64,000 bases of DNA from Marinomonas algarum (lineage in GTDB: Bacteria; Pseudomonadota; Gammaproteobacteria; Pseudomonadales; Marinomonadaceae): assembly GCF_020532605.1 (NCBI RefSeq), contig NZ_JAJATW010000003.1, positions 181,015 through 245,014 of the forward strand, given 5' to 3'. Of this stretch, positions 39,301-48,700 are shown in pieces. The notes beneath the pieces were generated by a model. It did no database searches. It worked only from the letters and a program-made list of their open reading frames with translations, and had not been told where the DNA came from. Made by a program: the position numbers and the translations under genes. The first letter of the stretch is position 1, and each line of letters opens with the position of its first letter.

Positions 39301-39536
39301 AAGTACAGTAGACCGTCCAGCCCCGTCAGTTGCTGCTCTAATATCTGCGTCACACTGTTTTCTACTGTCTCCGCAGACGCACCAGAATACGTCGTGGATA
39401 TACTGATCGTAGGCGGGGCAACATTGGGGTATTGCGCCACAGGCAAATTTAAAATAGAACCTAAGCCCGCCAACATGATGGCGATGGAAATAACCCAGGC
39501 AAAGACCGGTCGATTGATAAAAAACTTAGCCAGCAT
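36396..39536 (-). CDS. RND efflux transporter, HAE1 family (AcrB/MexB-like)
   Basis: A 1046-residue inner-membrane proton-driven drug exporter. It starts MLAKFFINRPVFAWVISI; the proton-relay Asp pair is in GLLVDDAIVVVENVERVM, the conserved Lys in GLSSKNAILIVEFAE, and the TM4-adjacent PVAQYPNVAPP motif is present. Length is typical (AcrB 1049). It lies three bases after the adaptor gene. No TolC-type outer-membrane gene or acrR is adjacent, so it must share one from elsewhere. Substrates cannot be told from sequence. Confidence 0.95.
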   Translation of the reverse strand: MLAKFFINRPVFAWVISIAIMLAGLGSILNLPVAQYPNVAPPTISISTTYSGASAETVENSVTQILEQQLTGLDGLLYFSSSSTSTGQASINVTFEQGTDADIAQVQVQNKIQQVTSNLPTSVQQNGVTVKKSNSDFLMVAALYDETDTDAANDISDYLVSSVQDAVSRVDGVGSVQVFGAEYAMRIWLDPLKLASYKLMASDVSAAVSAQNTQVAAGSLGAYPIEPGQELNVTVTAQSKLQTAEQFRDIILAYDDSGATVRLSDVAKVELGSESYSYIARLNGHPASGMAVLLAPGANALSTSEGVKAVLDGLVPSLPDGYKLAYPVDNTSFIRISIEEVVKTLFEAIALVIIVMFVFLQNWRATLIPAIAVPVVLLGTFGVLEVFGFSINTLTMFGIVLSIGLLVDDAIVVVENVERVMAEEKLSPKEATIKSMKEITSALIGIAVVLSAVFLPMAFFSGSTGVIYRQFSITIVAAMTLSVIVALTLTPALCATFLKPNHHGGQKGLGGWFNRNFDRATNKYFGGVGRMIKKPVRWMLGYGLIVGGLSYLMMSLPSGFLPTEDQGRVMVMVSLPEGAGMSRTDKVMREIEKHFMNAEKDNVKAVFTISGFSFMGSGQNAGMAFVALKDWSERIGPQNSAGAIVGRSYGAFAGIRDARIFSLIPPSIRGLGQSSGFTFQLQASGNTDRATLLEMRDALLQSANVSPLLTGVRLGSNSEAPQLHIDIDQEKASALGLSMSDISSTLSSAWAGSYVNDFIDRGRVKTVYMQGEAKYRSSPEDLQHWYVRGSDNTMTPFSAFAQSEWGYGPKSLTRFNGLASYEIQGAGSEGVSSGAAMDELQRVADSMPTGVTGAWSGLSYQERLSSGQTQMLYAISILVVFLCLAALYESWTVPFSVILVIPLGVIGAAAAAHLRGLENDVYFQVALLTTIGLSSKNAILIVEFAEAAYRRGLNVWDAAAQAARLRLRPIIMTSMAFMVGTLPLALSSGAGANSRISIGSGIVGGTLTATVLAIFFVPLFFVVVRRIFPKRPDGLSDQERSEQTGE

Positions 39537-39539
39537 AGG

Positions 39540-40730
39540 TTAATTCCCTTGTGTCGAAGCGTCATTTGCGTTGGCCATAACAATGGCGCCCGTCTTGCTG
39601 TCACGTTGCATGGTGACCGTTGTCACCTCACTGCCGGTACGTACTTTTAACGACCCTTCGACAACCACCTTATCGCCCGGTTCGATACCAGCAAGCACTA
39701 ACCATTGATTGCCAATCGCACGCTCTACCGTTAACTGATGCGTTTCAATCACATTATTGTCGTTCACCACCAAGGCAATAGGGTTGCCTTTTACATCGCG
39801 CGATACCCCTTGCTGAGGCACCAATAATGCACTGTTATGTGTCAATTCATGGATCATGCCGCGCACAAACATGCCAGGCAAAAGAAGGTTATCTGGATTA
39901 GGAAACTCAGCCCGTAAGGTCACACTGCCTGTCGATTCATTAACGCTGATTTCACGTGCTTTTAATGTGCCTTTGTATTGGTATTCAGAACCATCTTCTA
40001 GCACTAGAGAAACGGTGTTTGAGCCTTTTTCAACGCCCTCTTGCGATAAGAAACTGCGTTGCTTAAGTTGATCTAAACTGGTTTGAGACAGATCGACATA
40101 AATAGGATCCAAAGAACGCACTGTTGTCATCACCGTCGCTTGACTGCCTGTCACCAAGGCCCCTACCGTCACCTGCGAGATACCAATACGACCGTCAATG
40201 GGTGAGGTAATCTTTGTGTAACCCAGGTTAATTTTCGCGCTTTCAAGGGCCGCTTCTGAGCCTTTTTGCTTAGCGATGGCTTCTAAATAAGCGACACGAG
40301 CATCGTCTAAATCCTGTTGAGACACATTGTTTTGTTTACGCAATGCCGTGTAACGTTCATTTTTTAGCTGTGCGGCTTTTAAACCCGCCTTGACCGATTC
40401 AAGGTCTGCTTGCGCTTGTTTGTAAGAAGAGACATACGTTGAGTCATCTAATTCATACAAGACATCGCCTGTGGCAACATTTTGACCTTCTTCAAAAAAG
40501 CGTTTTTTCACAATGCCGCCCACTTGTGGACGAATTTCCGCCACCAAACTTGACGTTGTTCGACCAGGTAATTCCGTCATCAGCTCTGTTTTTTGGGGCT
40601 CAATAACCACAACACCGACTTGGACCTTGGGAGCAGGCGTCGCAGTAGCTGGTTTAGCCTCCTCCTCTTGACAACCTACTAGCAAAAGAAGCAGTAGCGT
40701 ACTTGAAGCATATTTGAATTTTGACAACAT
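39540..40730 (-). CDS. RND efflux periplasmic adaptor lipoprotein (AcrA/MexA-like)
   Basis: A 396-residue membrane-fusion protein. A lipoprotein signal ends LLLLLLVGC, with the Cys at about residue 20. The lipoyl halves are seen in VAEIRPQVGGIVKKRFFEEGQNVATGDVLYELD and INLGYTKITSPIDGRIG, with a helical hairpin between them. It bridges the transporter and an outer-membrane channel. Upstream is a 14-base perfect palindrome that may be its operator. Confidence 0.94.
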   Translation of the reverse strand: MLSKFKYASSTLLLLLLVGCQEEEAKPATATPAPKVQVGVVVIEPQKTELMTELPGRTTSSLVAEIRPQVGGIVKKRFFEEGQNVATGDVLYELDDSTYVSSYKQAQADLESVKAGLKAAQLKNERYTALRKQNNVSQQDLDDARVAYLEAIAKQKGSEAALESAKINLGYTKITSPIDGRIGISQVTVGALVTGSQATVMTTVRSLDPIYVDLSQTSLDQLKQRSFLSQEGVEKGSNTVSLVLEDGSEYQYKGTLKAREISVNESTGSVTLRAEFPNPDNLLLPGMFVRGMIHELTHNSALLVPQQGVSRDVKGNPIALVVNDNNVIETHQLTVERAIGNQWLVLAGIEPGDKVVVEGSLKVRTGSEVTTVTMQRDSKTGAIVMANANDASTQGN

Positions 40731-40803
40731 TGAGGAGACGTCCTTTCGAAATTTTGATAATAATCAGCGATTGAACACTCTAATCGAATAAAGTGCCCTA
40801 ATA

Positions 40804-40817
40804 CACGTTTAAACGTG
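40804..40817. promoter_or_regulatory. Perfect palindrome upstream of the RND pump operon
   Basis: CACGTTTAAACGTG, 74 bases before the adaptor gene start, in the 190-base gap to the EamA gene. Palindromes of this kind are typical TetR/AcrR-family operators. No regulator gene is adjacent, so the assignment is an inference. Confidence 0.45.
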
Positions 40818-40920
40818 CAAAGAAATGAGAAGCAGTCATGTTTATCACAATGCAGGATCGATGCCATCTGTTTTAACAGCCTCTCCGCTTTGTTTAAGAG
40901 ACCGATCCGCAATCCGTCAC

Positions 40921-41805
40921 TTAATGGCGACCTTTCAGAGTGGCTTTAATTTGTGGCCATCGACTCACTAACATGGCAAAAAAGATCAACCCACAACCCA
41001 GAACTTGACTGATCCCCATAACTTCACCAAACCAAATTACAGCAAAAATCGCCGCCCACACCGGCTCTAAATTCATAATAACCGCCGCATGACTTACGGG
41101 CGTTAGACTCATGGCATAGGTTTGCAATAAAAAACGCAAACTGGTCGCAATAAGTGAACTGGCCAATAACCACCCTCCCACGTCTAAACTAATCGTATCG
41201 GGGATATGCTCTGTAAATGCCGACACAATAAGCATTACAATCCCCGCTATACTGAGCTGAATGGCTGTTAGCACCAGAGGATGTAGGCTCATTGAAAAGC
41301 GTGACAACAAATTAAACTGCAACGCTAAACTTAGCGCCGCGGCCAAGAAGAAAAGATGCGCAGCCTCAAACCCTAAGCTATTGTTCAAAGCCAACAAGGC
41401 CAGCCCCATGACCGCAAAAGGCAATGCCGTCCAGACACTCAACGGTGGTCGCTGTCCAAACATAAAGCGCGCTACCAAGGGCACCAGGATAACCCCTAGG
41501 CTGGTAATAAAAGCCCCCACGCCTAAGTTGGACCCTTTATCCAACCCGGTAATCCAAAACATCATGGCAACGCCCATTACCACGCCAACAAAACCGGCCC
41601 GCTTCAAACCTTGCCAATGTAGACCTTTGAAGTATTTTTGACCGGCTAAGAACAACACAAAACCCGCTAGAAGAAATCGCACTCCCATGAAAAACAAGGG
41701 TGGCAAGCCAGCAAGCGCTTCTTTTGAAAAAATCCAGCCTAATGCGGCCAACACCGTCACCAGAACCAGAATGAGTTCTGCTTTAAAGGACATTCCTTGT
41801 TTCAC
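40921..41805 (-). CDS. EamA/DMT superfamily transporter
   Basis: A 294-residue inner-membrane protein with about ten hydrophobic segments in two EamA repeats (first from VLAALGWIFSKEALAGLPPLFFMGVRFLLAG, second ending AAIFAVIWFGEVMGISQVLGCGLIF). Such proteins usually export amino acids or metabolites; the substrate is unknown. The start is GTG at 41805, six bases after an AAGGA; an ATG four codons later abuts a GGA and is less likely. It lies 29 bases downstream of the monooxygenase gene, perhaps as one unit. Confidence 0.85.
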   Translation of the reverse strand: MKQGMSFKAELILVLVTVLAALGWIFSKEALAGLPPLFFMGVRFLLAGFVLFLAGQKYFKGLHWQGLKRAGFVGVVMGVAMMFWITGLDKGSNLGVGAFITSLGVILVPLVARFMFGQRPPLSVWTALPFAVMGLALLALNNSLGFEAAHLFFLAAALSLALQFNLLSRFSMSLHPLVLTAIQLSIAGIVMLIVSAFTEHIPDTISLDVGGWLLASSLIATSLRFLLQTYAMSLTPVSHAAVIMNLEPVWAAIFAVIWFGEVMGISQVLGCGLIFFAMLVSRWPQIKATLKGRH

Positions 41806-41834
41806 GACGTTTCCTTAGGGTCAGTAATGGAGAG

Positions 41835-43025
41835 TTACACAGGGGACTCATAACCGTACACAGAATCCAGCTTCGACTGTATCACTTTAGGAGCAAAACG
41901 CGAGGCCGCTTTGAGTGCTTGTAATTTTGCTTTGCCGAACACACCGCCATGCATATGATAAAGGCCCGCGTTGGCTTTTGATAAGTTTTGTATTTGTGTT
42001 GTGCGTGGCTTACGCACTTGCTCATACTTTACCAAGGCCGTTTGCAAATCGTATGTTGCAACACAACGCGCTAACACTTGAGCATCCTCAATCGCCATCG
42101 CGGCTCCTTGCGCCATAAAAGGTAACATCGGATGGCAAGCGTCTCCCAGCAATACGACTCGTCCTTGGTGCCAGGTTGGTAATGCATCACGACCATTTAA
42201 AGCCCACAAAAAGGTTTGCTTCGCCGCCCCTAACAATTCGGTGACTTCAGGGTGCCAACCGGAAAATGCCGCCTGCAATTCCGTCACATCCCCTTCTTCT
42301 CGCCAGGATTCAGAGCGCCAATCTTGACGCTCTTCTACGGCCACAAAATTCACATACTCCCCGCCGCGCAAATAATAACTGACCAGATGACGATCTGGCC
42401 CCGCCCAAACACAAGCATCAGGCTGGATCGTAATAGGCAAATCCGCCACAGGAATCACCCCACGCCACGCCACTTGCCCCATAAACGTCGGTTGCTCGGC
42501 ACCCAGCATTTGCTCACGAACATGAGAGCGGATGCCATCGGCCCCCACTAACAAATCAGCCAGATACGTTCGACCGTCTTCCAGAAAAACACGAATGCTT
42601 TCTGATGATGCCTCTTCACGGTAACCCGACACCACAGCGCCTAACCAAATATCAACCCCCGCTTTGGAGCAGGCCTGCGCTAAAACCTGATGCAAATCGG
42701 CACGATGTAAATGCCAATATGGCGCTTTATAGCGCGCTTCCGCTTGTGCCGCTAAGGGGGATTTTAGATAGTATTCACCGGTCTTGTAGTCACGAATTGC
42801 AGCATTCTGAGGAACAAAAGCAAAGGGCTGCAAAGCCGACTCAAGGCCTAATTCACGCAGTACTTTAAAGGCATTTGGACTGATCTGTAAGCCAGCACCC
42901 ACTTCCCCAAGTTGCCATGCTTGTTCGCACACCACAACTTGCTTGCCTTGCTGAGCAAACGCTAAGGCGGAACATAACCCCCCTATACCAGCGCCCGCAA
43001 TTACAACGCGGTTTATATGACTCAC
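41835..43025 (-). CDS. FAD-dependent aromatic monooxygenase (salicylate/3-hydroxybenzoate hydroxylase-like)
   Basis: A 396-residue flavoprotein hydroxylase. The FAD motifs are GAGIGGLCSALAF (N-terminus), LLVGADGIRS (DG motif) and VLLGDACHPMLPFMAQGAAMAIEDA (GD motif); HLHRADLHQVL is also conserved. It would hydroxylate an aromatic acid with NAD(P)H; the substrate is uncertain. The GTG at 43025 has AAAAGGGG six bases upstream; the ATG two codons earlier is too close to that site. It is divergent from the ATP-grasp cluster. Confidence 0.85.
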   Translation of the reverse strand: MSHINRVVIAGAGIGGLCSALAFAQQGKQVVVCEQAWQLGEVGAGLQISPNAFKVLRELGLESALQPFAFVPQNAAIRDYKTGEYYLKSPLAAQAEARYKAPYWHLHRADLHQVLAQACSKAGVDIWLGAVVSGYREEASSESIRVFLEDGRTYLADLLVGADGIRSHVREQMLGAEQPTFMGQVAWRGVIPVADLPITIQPDACVWAGPDRHLVSYYLRGGEYVNFVAVEERQDWRSESWREEGDVTELQAAFSGWHPEVTELLGAAKQTFLWALNGRDALPTWHQGRVVLLGDACHPMLPFMAQGAAMAIEDAQVLARCVATYDLQTALVKYEQVRKPRTTQIQNLSKANAGLYHMHGGVFGKAKLQALKAASRFAPKVIQSKLDSVYGYESPV

Positions 43026-43352
43026 TATCATCCCCTTTTGTGGCTCTACTCTGTTGGCATTTTCTGATTCCACATAGTAACCAATTCCCCTCAAAATTAA
43101 ACCGATACAGATCAGGGCACATCGAAAACCCATGTCATGGATTGTGCAGATAGTGTGGCTCGATCCTTGCTTTATCCGTCTAGTAGTGCGACAACACTAA
43201 GACGACCTAGAGGATCACACTGTTTCACCGCTAGGTCTGACCTTAAAAGCGAAACAATCTCCCCAATGTGGGGCGGATGCACAAAAAGGGCGCATCACCA
43301 TGTGCAAATTTAAAGCACCCACCTCCGGCTTGATAAAGAAAACGAGGTATAC
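43026..43352. other. Divergent regulatory region before the ATP-grasp cluster
   Basis: 327 bases without a gene. It holds an inverted repeat TAGTG-CGACAA-CACTA (43184-43199), a hairpin CCCCA-ATG-TGGGG (43261-43273), and a 21-base inverted repeat at 43276-43296 with TGCAC-N7-GCGCA at its core, which resembles an NtrC site. No clear sigma-70 or sigma-54 promoter was found. A GAGG stands five bases before the ATG at 43353. Confidence 0.5.
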
Positions 43353-44807
43353 ATGGATAAACTAACGAGCCAATACCCATCATCGGCATTTTTTGACGAA
43401 CTGATCGATGAAAAAGGCACACCTAGGCCACCCGCTAAGCAACTTTTAGGGTATCTAGACAGCCTTTCAGAAGAAGAGCTCGAAAAAAGGCGCATCACAG
43501 CAGAAGCAACGATTCAAGAAATGGGCATCAGCTTTACCGTTTATACGGAAGAAGGCAATATAGATAGGGCTTGGCCCTTTGATATTGTGCCACGAACCAT
43601 AGAAGCCTCCGATTGGAAAATTGCCGAAGCCGGCCTGAAGCAGCGCCTTACTGCTCTTAACCTTTTTATTAATGACCTCTACCACGATCAAAACGTCATC
43701 AAAGACGGCATCATCCCAGAACACATTATTAAAGACTCTAAAAACTTTCGACCAGAATGCGTGGGGATTACACCAGCGTACGGCGTTTGGGCACATATTT
43801 GTGGCACCGATTTAGTACGGGACGAAAACGGTGACTTTTTTGTACTGGAAGACAACTTGCGTGTCCCTTCCGGGGTGTCTTATATGCTGGAAAACCGCGC
43901 TATTACCAAACGTGTTTTACCTGAACTGTTTGAAAACGATGCGATTTTACCAGTGAGCTCTTACACTGCTCAGCTGTTTGATACTCTAGCTTCTTTGTCA
44001 CCTCGTGATATCGAAAAGCCAGAGATCGTGGTATTAACGCCCGGTATTTATAACTCAGCGTATTTTGAACACGCTTTCCTCGCACAACAAATGGGCGTTG
44101 AGCTGGTAGAAGGCAGCGATCTTTTTGTCGACAAAGATGACTGTGTGTACATGAAAACCATCGACGGTCCAGAGCGTGTCGATGTGATTTATCGACGTAT
44201 TGATGATCTCTTTATCGACCCTGAAGCGTTTGATCCGGAATCTGTATTAGGCGTGGCTGGCTTAATGCGCGCTTGGCGTAACGGTAATGTGTCACTGGCT
44301 AATGCACCGGGTGCTGGTGTTGCTGATGATAAAGTCGTGTACGCTTACGTGCCTGATATCATTCGTTATTACCTTGACGAAGAACCCATTCTCAATAACG
44401 TTGAAACCTTTTTGTGTGATGACCCAGAACAGCGAGCTTATGTACTGGAAAACCTAGACAAGTTGGTAGTAAAACCGGCCAACGAATCGGGTGGCTACGG
44501 TATGCTAGTGGGCCCTCATTCCACCAAAAAAGAACAGGCGTTGTTTGCTGAGCTGATCACCAAACACCCTAGAAACTATATTGCCCAACCCACCTTAAAG
44601 TTGTCGACAGCCCCCACCCTGATTTCAAAAGGTCTACTGGAACCACGTCACTTGGATTTGCGTCCTTTTATTCTGCAAGCCAAAGACACCTACGTGACCA
44701 CGGGAGGCTTAACCCGTGTCGCAATGAAAAAAGGCTCCTTAGTCGTTAATTCGTCACAAGGTGGTGGTAGTAAAGATACCTGGATCGTAGACACGAAGGG
44801 AGAATAA
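43353..44807 (+). CDS. Circularly permuted ATP-grasp protein (DUF404/DUF407)
   Basis: A 484-residue stand-alone CP-ATP-grasp enzyme, predicted to be an ATP-dependent amide ligase. Family segments are GITPAYGVWAHICGTDLVRD, FFVLEDNLRVPSGVSYMLENR, VVLTPGIYNSAYFEHAFLAQQMGVELVEGSDL, DVIYRRIDDLF and LVVKPANESGGYGMLVG, with a C-terminal GGLTRVAMKKGSLVVNSSQGG. It opens the five-gene cluster and is two bases from the alpha-E gene. The substrate is unknown. Confidence 0.9.
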   Translation: MDKLTSQYPSSAFFDELIDEKGTPRPPAKQLLGYLDSLSEEELEKRRITAEATIQEMGISFTVYTEEGNIDRAWPFDIVPRTIEASDWKIAEAGLKQRLTALNLFINDLYHDQNVIKDGIIPEHIIKDSKNFRPECVGITPAYGVWAHICGTDLVRDENGDFFVLEDNLRVPSGVSYMLENRAITKRVLPELFENDAILPVSSYTAQLFDTLASLSPRDIEKPEIVVLTPGIYNSAYFEHAFLAQQMGVELVEGSDLFVDKDDCVYMKTIDGPERVDVIYRRIDDLFIDPEAFDPESVLGVAGLMRAWRNGNVSLANAPGAGVADDKVVYAYVPDIIRYYLDEEPILNNVETFLCDDPEQRAYVLENLDKLVVKPANESGGYGMLVGPHSTKKEQALFAELITKHPRNYIAQPTLKLSTAPTLISKGLLEPRHLDLRPFILQAKDTYVTTGGLTRVAMKKGSLVVNSSQGGGSKDTWIVDTKGE

Positions 44808-44809
44808 CA

Positions 44810-45757
44810 ATGATGCTATCAAGAGTCGCAGAACGCTTATATTGGAGCGCGCGCTATTTAGAACGAGTAGAAAATACCGCGCGTTTGGTCAGTGTGTACG
44901 ATGATTTATTATTTGACCTACCAAAAGACATTGAGATGTCTTGGTTCAATCTTATTGAGACCATTCGTGGCGAAGAGACCTTTGAACAACGCTACAAGGT
45001 CAAAGACGAACGCAACGTAGTGAAGTTTCTATTGGCCGACGACACCAACGCCAACTCCATGTTGTCGTCGTTAAAAATGGTGCGCGAAAACATTCGTACC
45101 ACCCGCGACGTGGTGCCAAAAGAAACCTGGGAATTAGTCAACGAACTTGGCTTATATGCTCAGCAAAACATCAAACAAGGCATCAACCGTTCCGAACGTC
45201 ATTTGTTCTTGAACACCATTATTGAAGGCTGTCAGAAGATTATCGGCTTGCTAGCCGGTGCCATGAGCCGAAATTCTGGCTGGCATTTTCTCATCATGGG
45301 ACGTTATTTAGAGCGCGCCGACATGGGAACTCGTATACTCGATGCGGCGGTTTCTTTGATGTTGAAATCTGATCCTGATACACGTTTACAACTTGGTCGC
45401 GTCACTTGGGCGAAGGTACTCAAGTCACAAAGCGCCTATTTTGACTATCGTCGCACGGTCAGAACCTCAATTAAGGGGGCCAAAGCGGTGCAGTTTTTGA
45501 TGAACGACACCTGTTTCCCAAGAAGCCTCGCTTATTGCTTTGGGCAAATTGGCGAGTCGGCGACCAAATTACCAAGAGCAGGACTCATCACAGCGCAGAT
45601 CGATAAGGTACTCGAATTTAATTACCCGCTGGACAGCTCTGAAGATTTAGACGAAGCCTTCCACGATCACTTAAACGATATCCAAATCGCCATTATTGAA
45701 ATAAATCACCAGATCACCGAAAACTGGTTTCATTTTCGGCAAGGAGACGCTGCATGA
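44810..45757 (+). CDS. Alpha-E domain protein (DUF403)
   Basis: A 315-residue all-helical alpha-E protein. The start LSRVAERLYWSARYLERVENTARLVSVYDDLL and the later HFLIMGRYLERADMGTRILDAAVSLM are the family's repeated RxxER-type motifs. These proteins always accompany CP-ATP-grasp enzymes and are thought to be structural or substrate-handling partners. A GGGAG stands about seven bases before the ATG. The stop overlaps the next start (ATGA). Confidence 0.9.
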   Translation: MMLSRVAERLYWSARYLERVENTARLVSVYDDLLFDLPKDIEMSWFNLIETIRGEETFEQRYKVKDERNVVKFLLADDTNANSMLSSLKMVRENIRTTRDVVPKETWELVNELGLYAQQNIKQGINRSERHLFLNTIIEGCQKIIGLLAGAMSRNSGWHFLIMGRYLERADMGTRILDAAVSLMLKSDPDTRLQLGRVTWAKVLKSQSAYFDYRRTVRTSIKGAKAVQFLMNDTCFPRSLAYCFGQIGESATKLPRAGLITAQIDKVLEFNYPLDSSEDLDEAFHDHLNDIQIAIIEINHQITENWFHFRQGDAA

Positions 45758-48700
45758 CCATTAGAGTCGCGATACAGCACAAAACTACCTATGAGTTCGA
45801 CCGTTTTATCAACGTCGCTCCTCATGTCCTTAGGCTTCAGCCAGCCGCTCATTCACGCACAAAAATTCATGCTTATTCATTGCAGGTCTTACCGGAAACG
45901 CACTTTATCAACGTGCAGCAAGACCCGTTTGGTAACTTTCAAACGCGCCTCGTCTTTCCAGAAAAAACCAACAAACTTGAGTTTTACGTGGAAGTCATTG
46001 CCGACATGACGGTGATTAACCCGTTCGACTTCTTCGTAGAAAGTTACGCGGAAGAGTTTCCATTTGCTTACAAAAAAGAGCTTAAGAAAGAACTCGACCC
46101 TTATTTGCAGGTCACTGAGTCTTGCCCGCTATTAGACAAATGGCTGTCGACAGTAGACCGTAAGAACACTCCGATCAACGACTTCTTAGTGGCAATCAAT
46201 AGTCGCCTTGCGGCGGACATTGGTTACGGCATTCGTCTTGAACCGGGTGTGCAAACCTGTGAAGAAACTCTGACACTGAAAAAAGGCTCCTGCCGCGACA
46301 CCTCTTGGTTATTAGTGCAGATTCTTCGCAGCCTGGGCTTGGCGGCGCGTTTCGCATCGGGATACCTTGTTCAACTTACCTCGGACGTGAAAGCCCTTGA
46401 TGGCCCATCGGGTCCTGAAGAAGATTTCACCGACCTACACGCTTGGTGTGAAGTCTACTTGCCCGGCGCTGGCTGGGTTGGCTTAGACCCGACTTCTGGC
46501 TTATTTGCCGGTGAAGGCCATATTCCTTTGGCTTGTACACCAGAGCCTGCCTCAGCCGCACCGATTACGGGTTTTATCGACGAATGTGAATGCGAATTTA
46601 GCTACACCAATATCGTCACGCGTATCCACGAAGACCCGCGGGTTACCAAACCCTATGCGGATGGCGAGTGGGATACCATTAAAGCGCTAGGCTATGCTGT
46701 TGATGAACAGCTTGAAGAGGACGATGTTCGTCTTACCATGGGTGGTGAGCCAACCTTTGTGTCCATTGATGATATGGATTCTGAGCAATGGAACACAGGC
46801 GCGCTGGGCGCTGAAAAACTCAAACTGGCCAAAGACTTATTGCTTAAGATGAAGCAAGAATTTGGTGCTAATGGCCTACTCCATTATGGTCAAGGCAAAT
46901 GGTATCCAGGGGAAGAAGTACCGCGTTGGGCGCTCGGTTGTTTCTGGCGCACCGACGGCGAAGCCCTATGGGATGACCCAAAATACCTTGCTCGCGTTGA
47001 CAAAAATTACCAACACACGATCAAAGACGCACAAGCGTTTGGTGAGTTACTGTGTGACAAGTTGGCATTGGATAAGCAGTATTTGCAGAGCACCTATGAA
47101 GATACTCTGTATTATCTTTGGATGGAGCAGTCTCTTCCTGTTGACGCAGACCCTAGAAAAGCCGACCTAAAAGATGATCTAGAACGTCGTCGTTTGGCGA
47201 AGTTGCTCAATCGTGGCTTAAGCACAACCACCGGTTTTGTCTTACCGTTAGAATTTGACACCGTCAACGAGCGTTGGGACAGTTCCCTGTGGCCGATGCG
47301 CAGTGATGTCATTACCTTGATTCCAGGTGACAGCCCAATGGGTTACCGCTTGCCGTTAAATGCGTTACCTGCACAGGCCGAAGAAGACCGCATTCCTGAG
47401 CGTGATCCCTTCGATCCGCGCCAGCCGCTGGCCAGCAAAAAAGACAACCCTGTTCTTGACAGTGTGGCCAAACAGCACTTTGCCAAAAAGCCGACGCACC
47501 CCAAACCGGCTCCTGAAAAAACGCTTAAAAATGTCATCCGCACTACCTTGTGTATCGAGCCACGGGACGGTCGTTTGCATGTCTTTATGCCGCCGATGAC
47601 GCATTTAGAGCATTTTGTTGACGTGCTCGCACAATTAGAAAGTGTGGCAAAAACCTTAGACTTACCGATCGTCATCGAAGGTTATGAGCCACCCAAGGAC
47701 CCACGATTACAGAAGTTCTTAATCACGCCAGATCCAGGTGTCATTGAGGTGAACATTCACCCAGCCGCCAGCTGGAAAGAGTTGGTTCACAACACGGAAA
47801 CCCTGTATCACCAAGCCTATCTATCTCGCCTAGGTGCGGAGAAATTTATGCTAGACGGCCGCCACACGGGAACCGGTGGTGGTAACCACGTTACCCTAGG
47901 GGGTCGCACGCCAGCGGACAGCCCCTTGTTACGTCGCCCAGAATTACTGCAAAGCTTGGTGACTTTCTGGCAACATCACCCTGGCTTGTCTTACCTTTTC
48001 TCTGGCATGTTCATTGGTCCAACCAGCCAAGCGCCACGCCCAGATGAAGGTCGCGACGAAGCGCTGTATGAAATGGAAATTGCTTTCCAAAACATGCCTG
48101 AAGGCCTAGTTGACGAGCCTTGGCTAGCCGATCGTTTGATGCGCAACTTACTGGTGGATATTACGGGTAACACGCACCGTTCAGAATTCTGTATTGATAA
48201 GCTATACGCCGCCGGCAGCGCCAGTGGTCGTCAAGGCTTATTGGAATTCCGTGGTTTTGAAATGCCACCGCATCCGCATATGTCTTTAGTACAAATGCTG
48301 TTGTTGCGTTGTTTGGTCGCTCGTTTCTGGAAAGAACCCTATAAGAAACCTTTGGTTCGTTGGGGCACCAGTTTGCACGACAAATTCATGTTGCCGCATT
48401 TTGTTTGGCAAGATGTGAAAGAAGTCGTGGCGGACCTTCAGCGTCATGGCTTCCCGTTCAAGCTGGAATGGCTCGCGCCGTTTGAAGAGTTCCGTTTTCC
48501 TCATTATGGTCGTCAGCAAATCGACGACATGGAGATCGAACTGCGTTGGGCGATTGAACCTTGGCACGTATTGGGTGAAGAAATCACCGGCTCAGGCACA
48601 GCGCGCTATGTGGATTCTTCGGTGGAACGTCTGCAAGTTAAATTGTCCGGCTTAACCGATAATCGCTATGTATTGAGCTGTAATGGTCGTCGTGTGCCGA

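Noticed and set aside
43301..43352. Sigma-54 promoter for the ATP-grasp operon
   Set aside because: Looked for because of the NtrC-like repeat, but no GG-N10-GC pair with flanking consensus exists between the repeat and the ATG.
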